A stretch of DNA of 64,000 nucleotides from Gloeophyllum trabeum ATCC 11539. Its lineage: Eukaryota > Basidiomycota > Agaricomycetes > Gloeophyllales > Gloeophyllaceae. Location: assembly GCF_000344685.1 (NCBI RefSeq), contig NW_006920411.1:2982662-3046661 (forward strand), written 5' to 3'. The notes beneath the pieces are model-generated. The model did no database searches, was not told the origin of the DNA, and saw nothing but the letters and a program-made list of their open reading frames with translations. The translations under genes and the position numbers were made by a program. Within the stretch, counting starts at the first letter, position 1, and each line of letters begins with the position of its first letter. Positions 1 to 11,972 of this stretch are shown one piece after another.

Positions 1-228
1 CTCAGTTGTCTCGGACCGCCTTCACCCATATCACGGGGTTTAGGTTTATTTCCTTTGGTCCTTGGTGATTGTTGTGTGTCAGTGCATATCACCGTAAGCG
101 GAAGAGCGCTAACTCTCCAGGAAGAAATGCATTTGCGCAGATGCGTGAGAAAGAGCCTTTGACATCAAGGATATCCCACAGTACTGTGGGACTCAGCTAA
201 ACATGCAATACCCACTGAAACTCCCTGA

Positions 229-319
229 TGGTTCCTGCGGGATTTGAACCTGCAACCTGTGACTGAAGGCTGGCGCTTGCCGAAGCAAACCTAGCATATC
301 CACTGAGCCACCGGAGCCA
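229..319 (-). tRNA. Degenerate tRNA-like sequence (possibly Arg-type)
   Basis: On the minus strand an A-box-like segment (TGGCTCAGTGG) near the 5' end and a B-box-like segment (GGTTCAAATCC) near the 3' end sit at tRNA-like spacing within 91 nt. The acceptor arms GGCTCCG and AGGAACC pair imperfectly (two mismatches) and the T stem has one mismatch. No clean anticodon stem can be folded without assuming an intron or variable arm, so I do not assign an anticodon. It may be an intron-containing tRNA gene, a tRNA pseudogene or a tRNA-derived repeat. An inverted-repeat copy starts about 14 bp upstream of its 5' end. Confidence 0.35.
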
Positions 320-332
320 TCCTCAACTTTGG

Positions 333-587
333 CACTTTGGGAGTTACACTCTTTTGGGCCTAGTAAAAGATTGTATGGTAGGGATATATGAAAGATTGGC
401 TTTTGTAAATGATTTTGGGGCTCACAAAAGATAATCTTTATTGAGAATTTCGAAGCTTGTAATATATATTTTCAGCAGTATTATCTTTGTTGATACATTA
501 TAATTAAAATCTTTTATATTCCCTTCTGACACTGGAGGATCTGTAATCTTTAGGGCCAGGCAGAAGGTTGTATGAAAGAGAATTCCC
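333..587. repeat. Long inverted repeat, left copy
   Basis: This AT-rich 255 bp block recurs as a near-identical reverse complement at 1821-2056. The two copies differ by a few substitutions and by a roughly 15 bp indel near the outer side. The copies could be the ends of a DNA element or two solo copies of one repeat. I see no clear target-site duplication outside them. Confidence 0.8.
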
Positions 588-1820
588 AGCCAATCAGAGC
601 CTGTGGAATTCACTGTGTTTGCTGCTCTTTATCTAACCCGCAGATAGGCATATAGATAAGTAAGCTGCATGAATCTATCCAGTATGCAAGACTGCTGGAG
701 TAGCTCGGTGTCAGATAGCTCATGGAATGTACACTTATCCCTTCCTATCCAGAGATTGGACCGCTAGCCTAGCCAGAAATTGAATAGACATACGAGTTTG
801 CCTATCCGTATCTATCCCATGGAAAGCTGGGTTACATGTCCAATGCTGGAATGGTCAATTGTATCGACAATCTTGCGCTGCATAGAATATCCCCCCAGCC
901 GACACTCACTCCATATAAGGCACAAGCCAACAATTACATAATTTCCCAATATATACATGTAGTAGCTAAATATGGTATTCCCGCTACCAACGCCTGTCCG
1001 GCGACCGTCGCATCGATTGTACCTACAACCGCCAAAGATTGTGTGCAATATATCGCCCTTGGTCTATATTATAGCTCTGATGCTAGAGCATACCTGTAGT
1101 GTTCGAACGGTATGCCGGAGTTGACAGGCACGGACACGGCAGCGTAGAGATAGCACTAGTGCATGTCTTGATCGGTAAAGTATGGGTTGGCATCCGGATC
1201 CTGATATACGTCAGCGCACGTCTCCGAGAGAATGAATGCATACTTACATTGATGCGATGCATGAAAAGCTCGCAGAAGACGTGCTTACATCCGACGTCTG
1301 ACTTCTGCGAGAAAGGACTGACCGGTTCGAGCTGCGAAATCGCGCTCGCCTTCAGCCACCTGGCCCAGGCTCGGGGGAAGCGGGTTTTCTAGGTGGACAC
1401 CGTGGGGGAAGCATGGGACGAGGAGGTCGGAAGCTGTTGGTCTTGGGCATTTCTGCTGATATCGTGGCGGACTCGCAAGGGGTTGGGAGTCATCTTGATG
1501 CAAGTCTGTCACCCTAGATATATGTACAGGTGTTACCTAGCTAGTCAATGGCTAAGTCAGTGAGGTTGCATATTTAACATGAGATAGAAAGCGTAGCCAA
1601 CGCACGGCGAGGATACAACATATCGGAGATATCCGGACCATAGATAGAAATGAACAGATCAACTAGTCTGAGTATCTTAAGGACGGACTGCAATGCTCAA
1701 CTGGCGCAGTTTCCCGACCGGTATCCAAAGTATCTTATACAGGACAGTCTACTGGATAATGAAACTAGATCTAATATCTTAGGGGTCTTGACCGGTGGAT
1801 AATCTGCAGGAAACACAGTG
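588..1820. other. Spacer between the inverted repeats, no convincing gene
   Basis: About 1.23 kb lies between the two repeat copies. Short open frames occur on both strands, but none shows a recognisable domain or a fungal-style exon structure. I see no transposase motif here. Confidence 0.5.
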
Positions 1821-2056
1821 ATTCCCTTTCATACAACCTTCTGCCTGGCCCTAAAGATTACAAATCCTCCAGTGTCAGAAGGGAATCCAAAAGATTTAAT
1901 TATAATGTATCAACAAAAGATAATACTGCTGAAAATATATATTACAAGCTTCGAAATTCTCAATAAAGATTATCTTTTGTGAGCCCCAAAATCATTTACA
2001 TATATCCCTACCATACAATCTTTTACTAGGCCCAAAAGAGTGTAACTCCCGAAGTG
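1821..2056. repeat. Long inverted repeat, right copy
   Basis: This is the reverse-complement partner of 333-587. Its outer end runs almost directly into the small inverted-repeat element at 2073-2384, so its true boundary may have been blurred by a later insertion. Confidence 0.8.
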
Positions 2057-2072
2057 TGGGAGGATTGCATTT

Positions 2073-2384
2073 CACTGCGGGGAGGGACCGATGTCCCGCC
2101 AGCGAGCATGCTATGAACATGCCCCAGTTGGGAGAACACTTTCCTAGAATGGTCTTTGTTGCACCATGACCTGGACATGGAGAATGTCCTTTGAATGAAC
2201 AAAGGCAGATCCATGGGACATTTACTATGCTCTCTAAAAATCAGAGGACATTTGATTCACATTGTTCTCTCATTCTTTATGTCTCTGCCAAGTCCCACTT
2301 CGGAGCATGCAAGGAAAGTGTTCTCCCACCTATTTCATGAATGACAAATGTCTGGTGGTGGGACATCGGTCTCTGCCCGCAGTG
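2073..2384. mobile_element. MITE-like element with long terminal inverted repeats
   Basis: The element starts CACTGCGGGGAGGGACC and ends with the related reverse complement, terminating in CAGTG. The inverted arms run about 70-75 bp each, diverge in their middles, and match strongly again at GGGAGAACACTTTCC and its complement (around 2130-2146 and 2310-2326). The total is 312 bp with no coding capacity. I find no clear target-site duplication, so the superfamily is open. Confidence 0.6.
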
Positions 2385-2667
2385 GATGGTGCGACAATAT
2401 ATTTTAAGTAGGTCCAAAATGGTACTTATCCTGCATATTATGGACTATTTCCCCGAGTCTTCCTTCAGTCCACCCCATCACCTCGTTATCCAGTTTCACT
2501 GCTTAATGTCTCCATCCCTCTGCATTTGCTCGCCCTTGACTTGACGGCCTGCCACATTCGTTGCCGAGAATTTTGACTCAAATTCAAGCCTGGTGCTGTG
2601 ACACGTCGCAACCGTTCAACCGAGGCAGGTAGAACTTGGACACGGGATTGATCTTGTGCGGAAGACT

Positions 2668-5600
2668 ATGCACGGTATACAAACCGTAAGGAGCCCAAAC
2701 CGTCAGGATACCTTTGATCTCAGAGACCAGATGCTTGCCGAGGACCACGCACAACATGCGCAGGCGCATGCTGATGCTGCCCAGTACACGTCTGACGAGG
2801 AGCACTCGGTTCTCGAGGATGACTCGGACGGAGAGGGAGCAGATGGAGACTACATCGACGACGACGACGCATCCTCGGAACTCTCCATACCTAATGAGTC
2901 CATTGACTTCGATTTGGTTTACGCGCTTCATAGTTTTGCAGCGACGGTAGAAGGCCAGGCCAATGTGGTCAAGGGAGATAGTCTGTTTCTAATGGACGAT
3001 AGCAATAGCTACTGGTGGCTTGTTCGCGTCCTCAAAACTCAAGAAGTTGGATATATACCCGCTGAAAACATTGAGACGCCTTTCGAGCGTCTTGCCAGAT
3101 TGAATAAGCACCGGAATGTGGATGTAAGTACATGCGTCTCATCCATCCAGTGCTAGCTTACAGTATTCCAATACAGCTATCCTCTGCTACACAAGCCGAG
3201 CTGCAAGGGGACGTGCACCAACAACGAGATCGACTGCGGACCAACCTCTCGTCGCGAGCAGGTAACGGTACACCCTCTCCGACACCAGAGCGCGGACTCC
3301 AGCGCTCTCGAAACACCAAGTCTGTCATATTCCAGGCCTCCTTTCACGTTCATCGGTACCCTCCGGCTGTATGGGGCGATGAGGACGAAGACGAGGAAGA
3401 TGTCGAATGGGACGACGAGCCGTACGAGGACGAAGATCCGGATCTTGTGGACGAGCCTGCCGACGATGTCAACATGGAGCCTGACGACGGTATGAGCTGG
3501 GAAGAGGGCGCTGCGGCGGAGATGCAGGCTGCTAGGATGCAGGCTCAGGCAACGCAGGGCCAGCGAGCGCAGGACCAGACGTCGCCTCAGCCACTACAGC
3601 AGCAAGTACAAAGGGAAGGCTCACGCGAGCGCCTGGGTGTTGGACCAGACAGCACCCGAGCGCTGTCCCCCAGTTCACCTCCAGGACCCAAGTCTCTCGA
3701 CCCTGCTCAGGCCACCGACACGGTTAAACTCAGTGTCACTCCCCCCATTGTTTGTGATGGCGTGATGGCTGAGCAGCAGAAGCAGCCCCAGCAGCAGGCT
3801 CAGGGGACACCTGGCCCCTTGCTGCCGAGCGACATCATGCGACAGCAGGAGGAGCAGCGCAAGCGACAGCGGGAAGAAATAGAGGCGCTTGAAGCTGAGG
3901 CCAGAAAGCGTGCGAATAAGATGAAGGAGAAGACAGCTTCACCATCGCCGGAGTCGCGCCCGAATGGCGGGGCCAAGCTGAAGAAAGAGAGAGAGGTGGA
4001 AGACGACTCGAAGGAGAAGAAGAAGAAGGGCGGTATGCTTAGCGGTCTGTTCGGACGAAGGAAGGACAAAGGCAAGGACAAGGGCTCATCCGAGAATGGC
4101 TCAGTTGATCTTGGACGGCCTTCGGAGGAGTCCAGCAGGTCGAGCAATGCGCACCTGGCGGCAAACCCGTCGGAGTCGGGCATGACCTCCCCCACTACAG
4201 CCGCAGCGAGACAACAACAGCAACAGATGTCTGCGGTCCGGAACTCCACCGATCCCAAACGTCAAAACCAGCAGCAGCAACAGCAATACCAGCAAGGCAC
4301 TACTACACCGCCCACGACGCCGCCTCAGCAAAGCTCACTCGTCTCACAGCATGCATCGCAGCTTCGCCAGAGGGACCAGCAACAGCAGGCTTTATACCAG
4401 CAGTACCTCAATCGATCTCCATCTTCGCCGCCGGATTTGCAGCCTTCATATGGTCTGCAGTCTGCATCCGCAATCATGCCCCACGCGAGTTCATTCAATT
4501 CATCCAGTAGTTCTGCCTCGGGTCTCGGAATCGGCCTCACGCCAGAAAGTGCTGGGACTCGCCGACCCCGCCCTGGCTCCTTGGTACTCTCGCCTACCGC
4601 TACTGACGGGCAGGGCGTTCCTGAGCTTAGCGTCATACGTGTCTTTGCGGGGAACAACCTGCAGACGGAGGCAACCTTCAAGACTGTCTTACTAAACTCG
4701 TCCACTACCTCTCAGGATCTTGTTCGGCAGGCCATTCAACGGTTCCGTTTACCCGCTGGCGAAGACGAGAACGATTACTACCTCACTATCAAGCAGGTGG
4801 AGGGTTCCTCTGCCGTACTTCGTCCTCAGGAAAAGCCGCTGGGAGTTTTCGAGAACCTGGTCGAAGCCGCCATGGAATTGCCTAAGGTCAAGAGAAGTAG
4901 CGTTGGCAGTATCAGTTCCGTGTCTAGCAATCTCTCCTTGCATCCTGCCATCAAAAAGCTGTCTATGAATGATTTCACTGACGATTCTGCCGTCAAGTTC
5001 TATCTCAACCGACGAAGCATAGAGGGCGAAGAAGGAAGCGCTGAAGGTCAAGAGGGTGATGACACCTTGATCGCAGAACTGGATGACTCTGTATCTCATA
5101 CATCGAAACCTCAGTACCTCTCAGTCTCCACAGCAGGTGGCCCGAGTGTCGCTCCGGAACGCTTCAGCTCCCCGTCTTTCAGATTCACTCTTCAGCTCGT
5201 GATTTACCCAGAGGACCTGCCTGATGACATGGTCTTCGACTCGCAGACAGAGGCTATTGTATTCAAGAACAGCGTCCGTGACCGAGGACAGCCTAGCATA
5301 CCGCCTGGCATATCCATGTCACAGCGACGGAAGGTCTTTGCATTGCCGAAGAATATCACGGTGGCCGAGGTTATCGAGATGGGTCTGGACATGTTCGGTA
5401 TCGTCGAAGGTGTTGTCGACGGAGGAGATGAAGTCGAAGACAAAGTCTCGAAGAGGAAGAGCTCTTCCAGGGTACGATACGGACTGAGTGTCTCTGTGGG
5501 TGGCCAAGGTGAGTTATCTTGACCGGTGCAGGAAGGTTGTTAATCGCGCGACCTCCTAGAGCGAGAGCTGTCGCCCACTAGCAAAGTCATTGAGGCGTAC

Positions 5601-6990
5601 CCTAGACCACCTACGTATCGCACAGTCGACAGACGCTTCAGTGAGAGCAAGCGACGTTCGGTTGACTCCGGTATGTTGCTGGGCAATCCGGACGAAGTTT
5701 CTCCGGACGACCCCATCTTCATCTTGCGGCGAGCCGTGACATACCGCACTTCTTCGTCGCGCCATCGGAATTCCGCCCCATTAGATGAAATAGCGCTCCA
5801 GAACCTGCACCGCGTATCGGCATCTACTTCCAGTGTGACATCCGACAATACATCTGGTGTAAACGAGGAAGCAAGGCAGCGCCAGCCATCCAAGCAAGAT
5901 ATCATTGCAGCGCAACGTGCGGCAGTTCGTGCTAATCAGCGCGCTATTCTCTCAACCCAGGCGAACTCTGAACGCGGTCTCGACGTCCTGCTGCCCGGAA
6001 ATGCGATGCTACGCAGCTCTCGTTACGAAGTCGATGATAGAATCAGATACTCCTATGTGGATCCACAGGGGGAAAGTTACGATATCAGCGACATAGTAGA
6101 ACAAGAGTGGCGTAGAGAAAGCAATATCAACAACAGGAACGACCTCTTGGAAGGTGTACTCGGTCGCAACGAAGAAGCAGTCGGCGATCAACTTGACCGC
6201 GTTCTCAGTAGGGTGAAAGAGGGCAAAGGTCAAAATAGGCAGCTTACCGCTGGTACTGGCCAAGATGTCATGGCTACAACGCCGACTACCTCCAACTCCG
6301 AGTATTCATTCGACCAAGCTATCTCAGCTGCAATCCCAGTCTCTACTTCGAGGACAGCGACACCTGTGGTGGGCACGGTTCGATCTCCTACTCCTACCTC
6401 TGTCGCTGCGCGCGCCATGTCTGCGGCATCTGGTTCAAGAACGAACACCCCCACAACTTTCACTACTGCTAGCGAGGGCCATAGTCGAATCAGGACGACC
6501 ACTCCAACAGCTGCATACAAGCAACCCCCTGACATGCATCAGCGGCAAGCCTCGTCTACGTCTGTTCTTTCGGATGCGTCGGGATACAGGACTGCCGCTG
6601 CTACACCCACGGCGGGTCGCTCGAAATCTTCGCTCTCTCAGACGCGTGCCCAGACTCCGGCGAAGAGGAGAAGGCCTGTCGTACCTAACAATGACTTCGG
6701 GCTTTCGGGAATGATGGCTGTCATAGAGCTCCGCGCCCAGATGGCGGAACCCGAAGTTAAGCCTCGACCAGCTGTGGATCCCGTGGACGAAATGCTCTTC
6801 GGCAAACCGCTGAATGCCGACGAGTTACACCCTCAAATCAGGGATGTGTATGGAGAGTCCTTCAAGAAATTGGAGGAAATGGATCAGGTTCGTTGCATTG
6901 CTCTTTCAATTAGACCTGGTTACTCATAGTGATTTGTAGGTTCTTGACGAACTATTGCGCAGCACTCATCCTAATATCGCCGCGTTTTGA
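2668..6990 (+). CDS. SH3 and Ras-association-like polarity protein (Bud14/Tea4-like)
   Basis: I join four exons: 2668-3123, 3177-5508, 5560-6887 and 6940-6990. All phases agree and give 1,388 residues. The start is the first ATG of the open frame. Exon 1 carries an SH3 domain (about residues 82-150) with the core NSYWWLVR and the tail IETPFERLARLNKHRN, which I associate with the fungal Bud14/Tea4 group that ties cell-end polarity to PP1 phosphatase and formins. Exon 2 adds acidic and Gln-rich low-complexity stretches, then a ubiquitin-like Ras-association-type domain (about 635-725). The C-terminus keeps a conserved-looking block ending in EEMDQ-VLDELL. The domain order is seen; the Bud14/Tea4 assignment is inference from memory of the family. 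Confidence 0.75.
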
Positions 6991-7278
6991 GTTCCTTGCT
7001 TACGCGTACGCTAGTAATGACTATTTATTGATTGTCGTTCGCTTTGGTTTAGCATAATTTAGGATCATGGATTTATTTAAGCAGTGTAATAGACTGTGTT
7101 CAATGCAAGTTCGTGTGCATGCCTATGATAAGATAATCTTGCTGACTCTTAGGGCTCCTGAAGTATAAGACACAGGATGCCCAGCACCTTCCGTTGAACT
7201 CAGGGACTTTCATGAAAATCATGACTTGTGCCAGGTCTGCCAGCCAGGGTACAAGATGTGCACGGTCTACCGTCTCCT

Positions 7279-8879
7279 CTACTCTGAGATGAGACTCGCC
7301 CGCGGTCGACTGCGGGTACCTTTCGGTGTATAGGCTAGTACCTCAACATCGTCCTCGCTTTCCGCCCGCATGCTCACATCCTCACCATCATCGCTCTCCT
7401 CCGCACGATATTTAGGTGCGGTTCTCGCCTTGGTCCGCTTTGATGCGGGTTTCGTTCTAGATTTTATGCCTCCAGGCCTTTTTGCGGGAACTTGCCAATT
7501 CGTACTCTTTTCAACCAATTCTCGCTGAAAGTCTTCGTCGTAGCCAATGCATCTCATCACCCAAACAGCGATAGTCTGATTGCTCGGTGTGAGCAATTAT
7601 TTCTTGGCATGAGGATTCTACTAACCTCTTCCCCGTTGTCGAATGCGCGTAGAATGTCGTCGACAGTTAGGTTCTGGTATTTTTTGCATGTTGCAAATAT
7701 GTCGTCGACCTCTTGCTTTGTCGGGAGCCGTCCAAAATCTCGACGATAAGCGATTCTGACACAGTCCGCACCGCCGTAGGTCCAGCATCCCTGCGCCCAT
7801 GTCCTCTTAACCTGGCAATATTCATGATTCAGACGGTTACGATCTAGCAGGGCGCTGTGCACTTACGACCGGAGACTGGATTGCCCACTCTGCAGGGGTC
7901 AGTGACGGAGAGGCAATGAATTCATACAGTCCATTATATCGCCATTGCGGATCAGAGTGCGACTGTATTCTGACGAAGACGTCAAGGACACCAGGCCCTT
8001 CGTGCTCGAACGCATTGCCGTGTCCGAAAAACAGACCTGGACGGCCTGGCCTCCTAGGCGCATATGGGTTCCATTCAAGGGTCATGTATGCGAAGTTTTC
8101 CCTGCCATGCACGGCCACTTTTTCGGGGCTGATAGAAGGGAAAGTCTCTTGGCTACTGCCTCCGTATACCTTAGACATGAATGCGCGCTTCACTGTGAAG
8201 TTGCGGATGGTCTCCTCCAAGGTGACATTATAGTGGGCGAAGTTGATCACACTCATGCGCGACTTGATTGATTCATCATCAAATAGAACCGTCTCTTCTT
8301 TGATTTTGATCTTGGAGTCAGCCTAGATGGATTAGCCTACGTTTCACAGCCAACTCTACGTGAGTCCTTACTAGGTCTTCTTTAACCTTTTGCAGGAAGT
8401 CATCGATTTCTCCAGGAGTTGTGAGTTCTATTACTTCATTTTTTACCAATCCTTCTTTCAAGTGTATGAGTAGCAGCACGAGTATGGACGAAAACTGGCT
8501 CTGTACCGGTCGTAGTAGCGGTTGCCAGCGGGGCCGGCCCTGGAGTGGCAGGTCTCTGGTAACCCGTTCAACAGAGTCTCCGTATCATCTAATAGACTGT
8601 TCTCACAGAGGGACTCCTACCATTTGCTGCATCATCAAAACCACGGAGAAGACGGGCGTTGCCTTGTTCCTAACGACGAAACTGCATAGTTAACTGCAAC
8701 GTGCTAATATAAGCTGTGAGGGTACTCACTGGCTTTACAGCTCTCTCGCTTTCCTCGGATAGCTTTGTTAGACGAGCAGTATCTTCCTCGTAGCGGGAGA
8801 TCTGCTCCTTCAGCTTCTTGATTTCTGACTGCAGCTCAACACACCGCCATTCGTCCGTTCCTTGGGTAAGCTCTGGCAT
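7279..8879 (-). CDS. DUF6697-like basidiomycete protein
   Basis: Supported exons are 8730-8879 (N-terminal coiled coil), one ending at 8372, 7867-8322, 7626-7811 and 7279-7575. The central part has the patterns GGSSQETFPSISPEKV and NPYAPRRPGRPGLFF, and the C-terminal part has WTYGG, then DDILRAFDNGEE and VWVMRCIGYDEDFQREL. I link these to DUF6697, a family of unknown function in mushroom-forming fungi. The basic C-terminal tail is rich in K, R and D/E and may be nuclear. The region 8373-8729 is not resolved into clean exons. The open frame also continues a few codons upstream of the chosen ATG behind a possible splice acceptor, so an upstream exon is possible. Confidence 0.6.
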
Positions 8880-9545
8880 TTCGTCTCCAGCTCTGTCGAA
8901 CTGTCAGCTGACGAGGGAAAGGGTGTCGGCGCGTATATCCACCCAGATGGGAGTTACGGGAGGCAGGCCAGCTCAAGGCGGTCGTGCTTATATTGCGTTT
9001 ACGTAAATCCTTGAACACCGAGATCCCAAAGATCTCTGGCCTCCGAAAGCCTGAGCATTCCTGTGTCATAGTAACTCGCAGCGTCCGGCGTGATGGCGTG
9101 AGGGCTGGGAGTGTCACAGGTAGAGCAGGGTTCGTCAGTGCTTAGTAGAAACTCAAAATTTCTCCAGATAAGCCCTAATCTCGAAGTTGCCTCATACTGG
9201 TAAGTATCCGTTCGGACAGCCTTCGTTCTGGACATAGAAGGCACCGCTATAGTGCGGGCTGTGTTGACATTCCAGCGGCCAGTGAACTGTACTCAATCTG
9301 GTACTTAGCGAACTCTGAATCTTCAGAACCTCGTTGAGACTCGGGTACTAGTAGAGACTTCTCTGTGACACGGGGATATCCGGAACGTCTGTCTGGCCAT
9401 CGTTCGAAAGCCTGACATTGAACAGGAGCAAGATACAACAAACATGGTCAATGTCTTCATTCGGTTCTCAACGTCCATGGATACTGCGCAGGTCGCGCAA
9501 CACTGGATTCGGTGGCCAGTTGAGGCTGAGCCTGACAGATGAAGC
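8880..9545. other. Weakly coding stretch between two minus-strand genes
   Basis: Several short frames overlap here on the minus strand, including one of 81 codons at 8999-9244. None has a recognisable motif. Part of it may be a 5' exon of the DUF6697-like gene or the 3' end of the MDR gene. Confidence 0.35.
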
Positions 9546-10820
9546 TCAGTCAGTATCCTGCGGACGAGCAACAAGCTTGAGCCCGCTGACTCCTCCAGCC
9601 TCTGCAAACCCCGTATGACTCCTCGCAAGCCGTCCGGAAGGACCTCAATAGGGTTTGGCTATAGTATAATCCATACGTTCGTAAGCGCGTATGTAAAGCG
9701 GAAATAGGAGCTGACCCTGATATCCCCGCATTCAAGCAATACGGGCAGGTGAGAGAAGATGGCTCGCGCGTCGTTCCTCTGACTCAGATCGTGCGCATTG
9801 CCAACAACACGAACGAACCTTTTGTCTGAATGTTCGTCAATTTGTATGGCACGGTCGAGGACAACGATGATGCTGCCGCCAGGCGCCAGCATGTCGTATC
9901 CAATCCGCTGAGTTTCCCAGAGACTAATCGCGTCGTATACATGGAGCAATGGCGATGATAACATCGGAAAGATAGTTGCCTGAAGCTGCTCAGACGGTGC
10001 CCGGCGATCTATAACGTGAGTTGCACCTAGCGACTTGAAAAGATTTTCACTATGTGGAGACGCGGTAGTGATGATAGGTGAGAAGCCGGATAATTTCGCG
10101 AGCTGAATCACTAAGTGCAGCATTCAATTTTGAAAGGTATGTCGTGCCAATGCCTGGGGCATACCATATTGTCCGACTGACGAGGCTCCTCCCAATACCA
10201 GGATGGGTTTACCCTCGTACTTCCCTTGACCACCTTCCTGCCAAGGTGCTGCTAGTCCGGTTCTGGATGTCTCGCCTTCCCGTCCGGACCCGTACAAGCC
10301 GAATGCCGCCGTCACAAAGGCAAGAGGCACAGACGCAGCTTCTTCAAGTGATATCCTTGAAGGTACCTGTCCTGGGAAGTTAACCCGCGAGGTTCAGCCA
10401 CAAAGGGGAATAGGACCCGCATACCTTAGCAGCAATTTCAGCCACGACGATGGCATAATGCTGAAATCCACCCCGCCTGCTGTCGAACCATGCTTCCGAC
10501 ACGCAGGTTCGGTGCCCGTATCAACGGACGAAGCCTCCTTGACCGTATCGCGACAAAGACACGCACATCGTATCGCCTTCGTTGAATTCGGTAACACCTT
10601 CCCCTACCTCTACTACCGTGCCAGCGATGTCTCCGCCGAGAACGACTGGGTAGGAGTCGACCAGGATATCGTACTTCTGTATCTTCCAATCCACTGGATT
10701 CAAGCCGGCCGCCTCGACCTTAACCAGTATTTCTCCGGGGCCCGGTCTGGGTATGTCTTTCTCAGCAACCGCGAACGGACCATGCTTCTCCTGAAGGAGG
10801 AGCGCTTTCTGTCGAGTCAT
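9546..10820 (-). pseudogene. MDR-family NAD(P)H quinone/enoyl oxidoreductase, frameshifted at the C-terminus
   Basis: The N-terminal exon (from 10820) has the GroES-like pattern VEAAGLNPVDWKIQ and GGDIAGTVVEVGEGV. Exon 10165-10366 carries the nucleotide-binding LVLGGASSVGQY, and exon 9716-10110 continues VIQLAKLSGF and the Rossmann part. Zinc ligands of classical alcohol dehydrogenases are not evident, so this is the quinone-reductase/TOXD-like branch. The last exon (9658 down) reads PNPIEVLPDGLRGVIRGLQRLEE, but the expected family ending SGLKLVARPQDTD lies in another frame. One base appears to be missing near the LEE codons. The exon 1 to exon 2 junction is unresolved. It may be a real gene with a sequencing error or a recent pseudogene. 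Confidence 0.7.
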
Positions 10821-11972
10821 GCTGAAGGTTGGCAGAGGATTCTGTCAACATGGCTCAAGGCGCGACTGTATAATAGGACCAGACCGTACGTATTCCCATC
10901 GGCTATGGCTGCTGAATAAGTAATCGGTTATTTCAGTACAGGATCCTGTAATGAGCAAGCACTCACGAAACCAAAGCTATACTTCACGACCGTCAGTACT
11001 CAAGCAGGAGCTGTTGTCGGAGGTGTGGATCTACAGCTCACGGCCATTCCTCCAGAGTGATGCCCGAGAATAAACATTCAATTAATTAAGCGGATACCTA
11101 CGCACCACAATTATACTCTTCTACTCTACCGAGAGGCGTATTCATAACTGTTATGTATGTAGCCCGTATTCCCGCACCCATCTCTACAGAATAGATACGG
11201 GGAACTGCAAATCCAATAACCGGGTCAACGTCCGTCAAGCAAACAAACAAACAAGAGAAGCAAAATAGAGTCCGCGATGCGATTATTCCTCCCTTCATCT
11301 TCCCTCTCCCACCTGCCACGTCGCCGACCTCGCATAACAAGCGAGGTAGACGACTCAGGATTCAAGAGTGGTGTAAAGTCGGGAAGGCGGGGAGTAGTAT
11401 AGTCGAAACATGAATTCCAAACGAATGTGGAGTGCCTCTGGATACAGAGACGCAGGGTATGCTGTACACGGCTTCCAAATGCGAGGGGGATATGTACAGG
11501 TGGTAGTGCTGAGGTGGACGGGGGGAACGGGGATGAATGCGAATGCGGGGGTGGATGCCGGTACAGCAATTGCGAGGTATGATGTACAGGATGACAGAGC
11601 AGGGGGCGAGCGAGCCGATCTTGAGAGCAGGGCAAAGCAACGAGGAATTAGTCTTGAGGTGATATTGCTTTTGATACAGTGCGAGGACGGCCTAAGATAC
11701 ATTTGAGTTCTTGAGGTGACTGATGCCTTGGATGATGCTTGACGACGTTGACGAAGTGAGAGACAGATAAAGGGGAAGGGGTCCAGAGAGGGAGATACGA
11801 TCCGATGACAAGAAACAGCGCGAGTACGATACTTTCTTTCTTGAATCCGAGGCGGTATTAGGCGAGGCGTAGGGTAGACTTGCGCAAGATTAGGGTGTCC
11901 GGCGAATAGCATGCGAAAGAATTCTTGAAATTCGTCCCGGTCGTTAAAGCCTTGCCTTCGCCGCCTGGCCAC
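10821..11972. other. Intergenic region, no convincing gene
   Basis: Overlapping minus-strand frames (for example at 11355-11972) are rich in Arg, Ser and Pro and show no domain. Part is likely the 3' untranslated region of the membrane-protein gene that ends at 11973. Confidence 0.4.

Noticed and set aside
422..613. Minus-strand frame of 63 codons
   Set aside because: It lies inside the AT-rich inverted repeat; the other copy breaks the frame, so it is unlikely to be a protein.
3800..4258. Long minus-strand frame opposite the SH3 gene
   Set aside because: It is a shadow of the low-complexity coding region on the plus strand (poly-Glu/Gln read as poly-Ser/Leu).
11355..11972. 205-codon minus-strand frame after the membrane-protein gene
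   Set aside because: It starts immediately beyond the stop codon at a non-ATG codon, is Ser/Pro/Arg-biased throughout and matches no domain; more likely 3' untranslated sequence.
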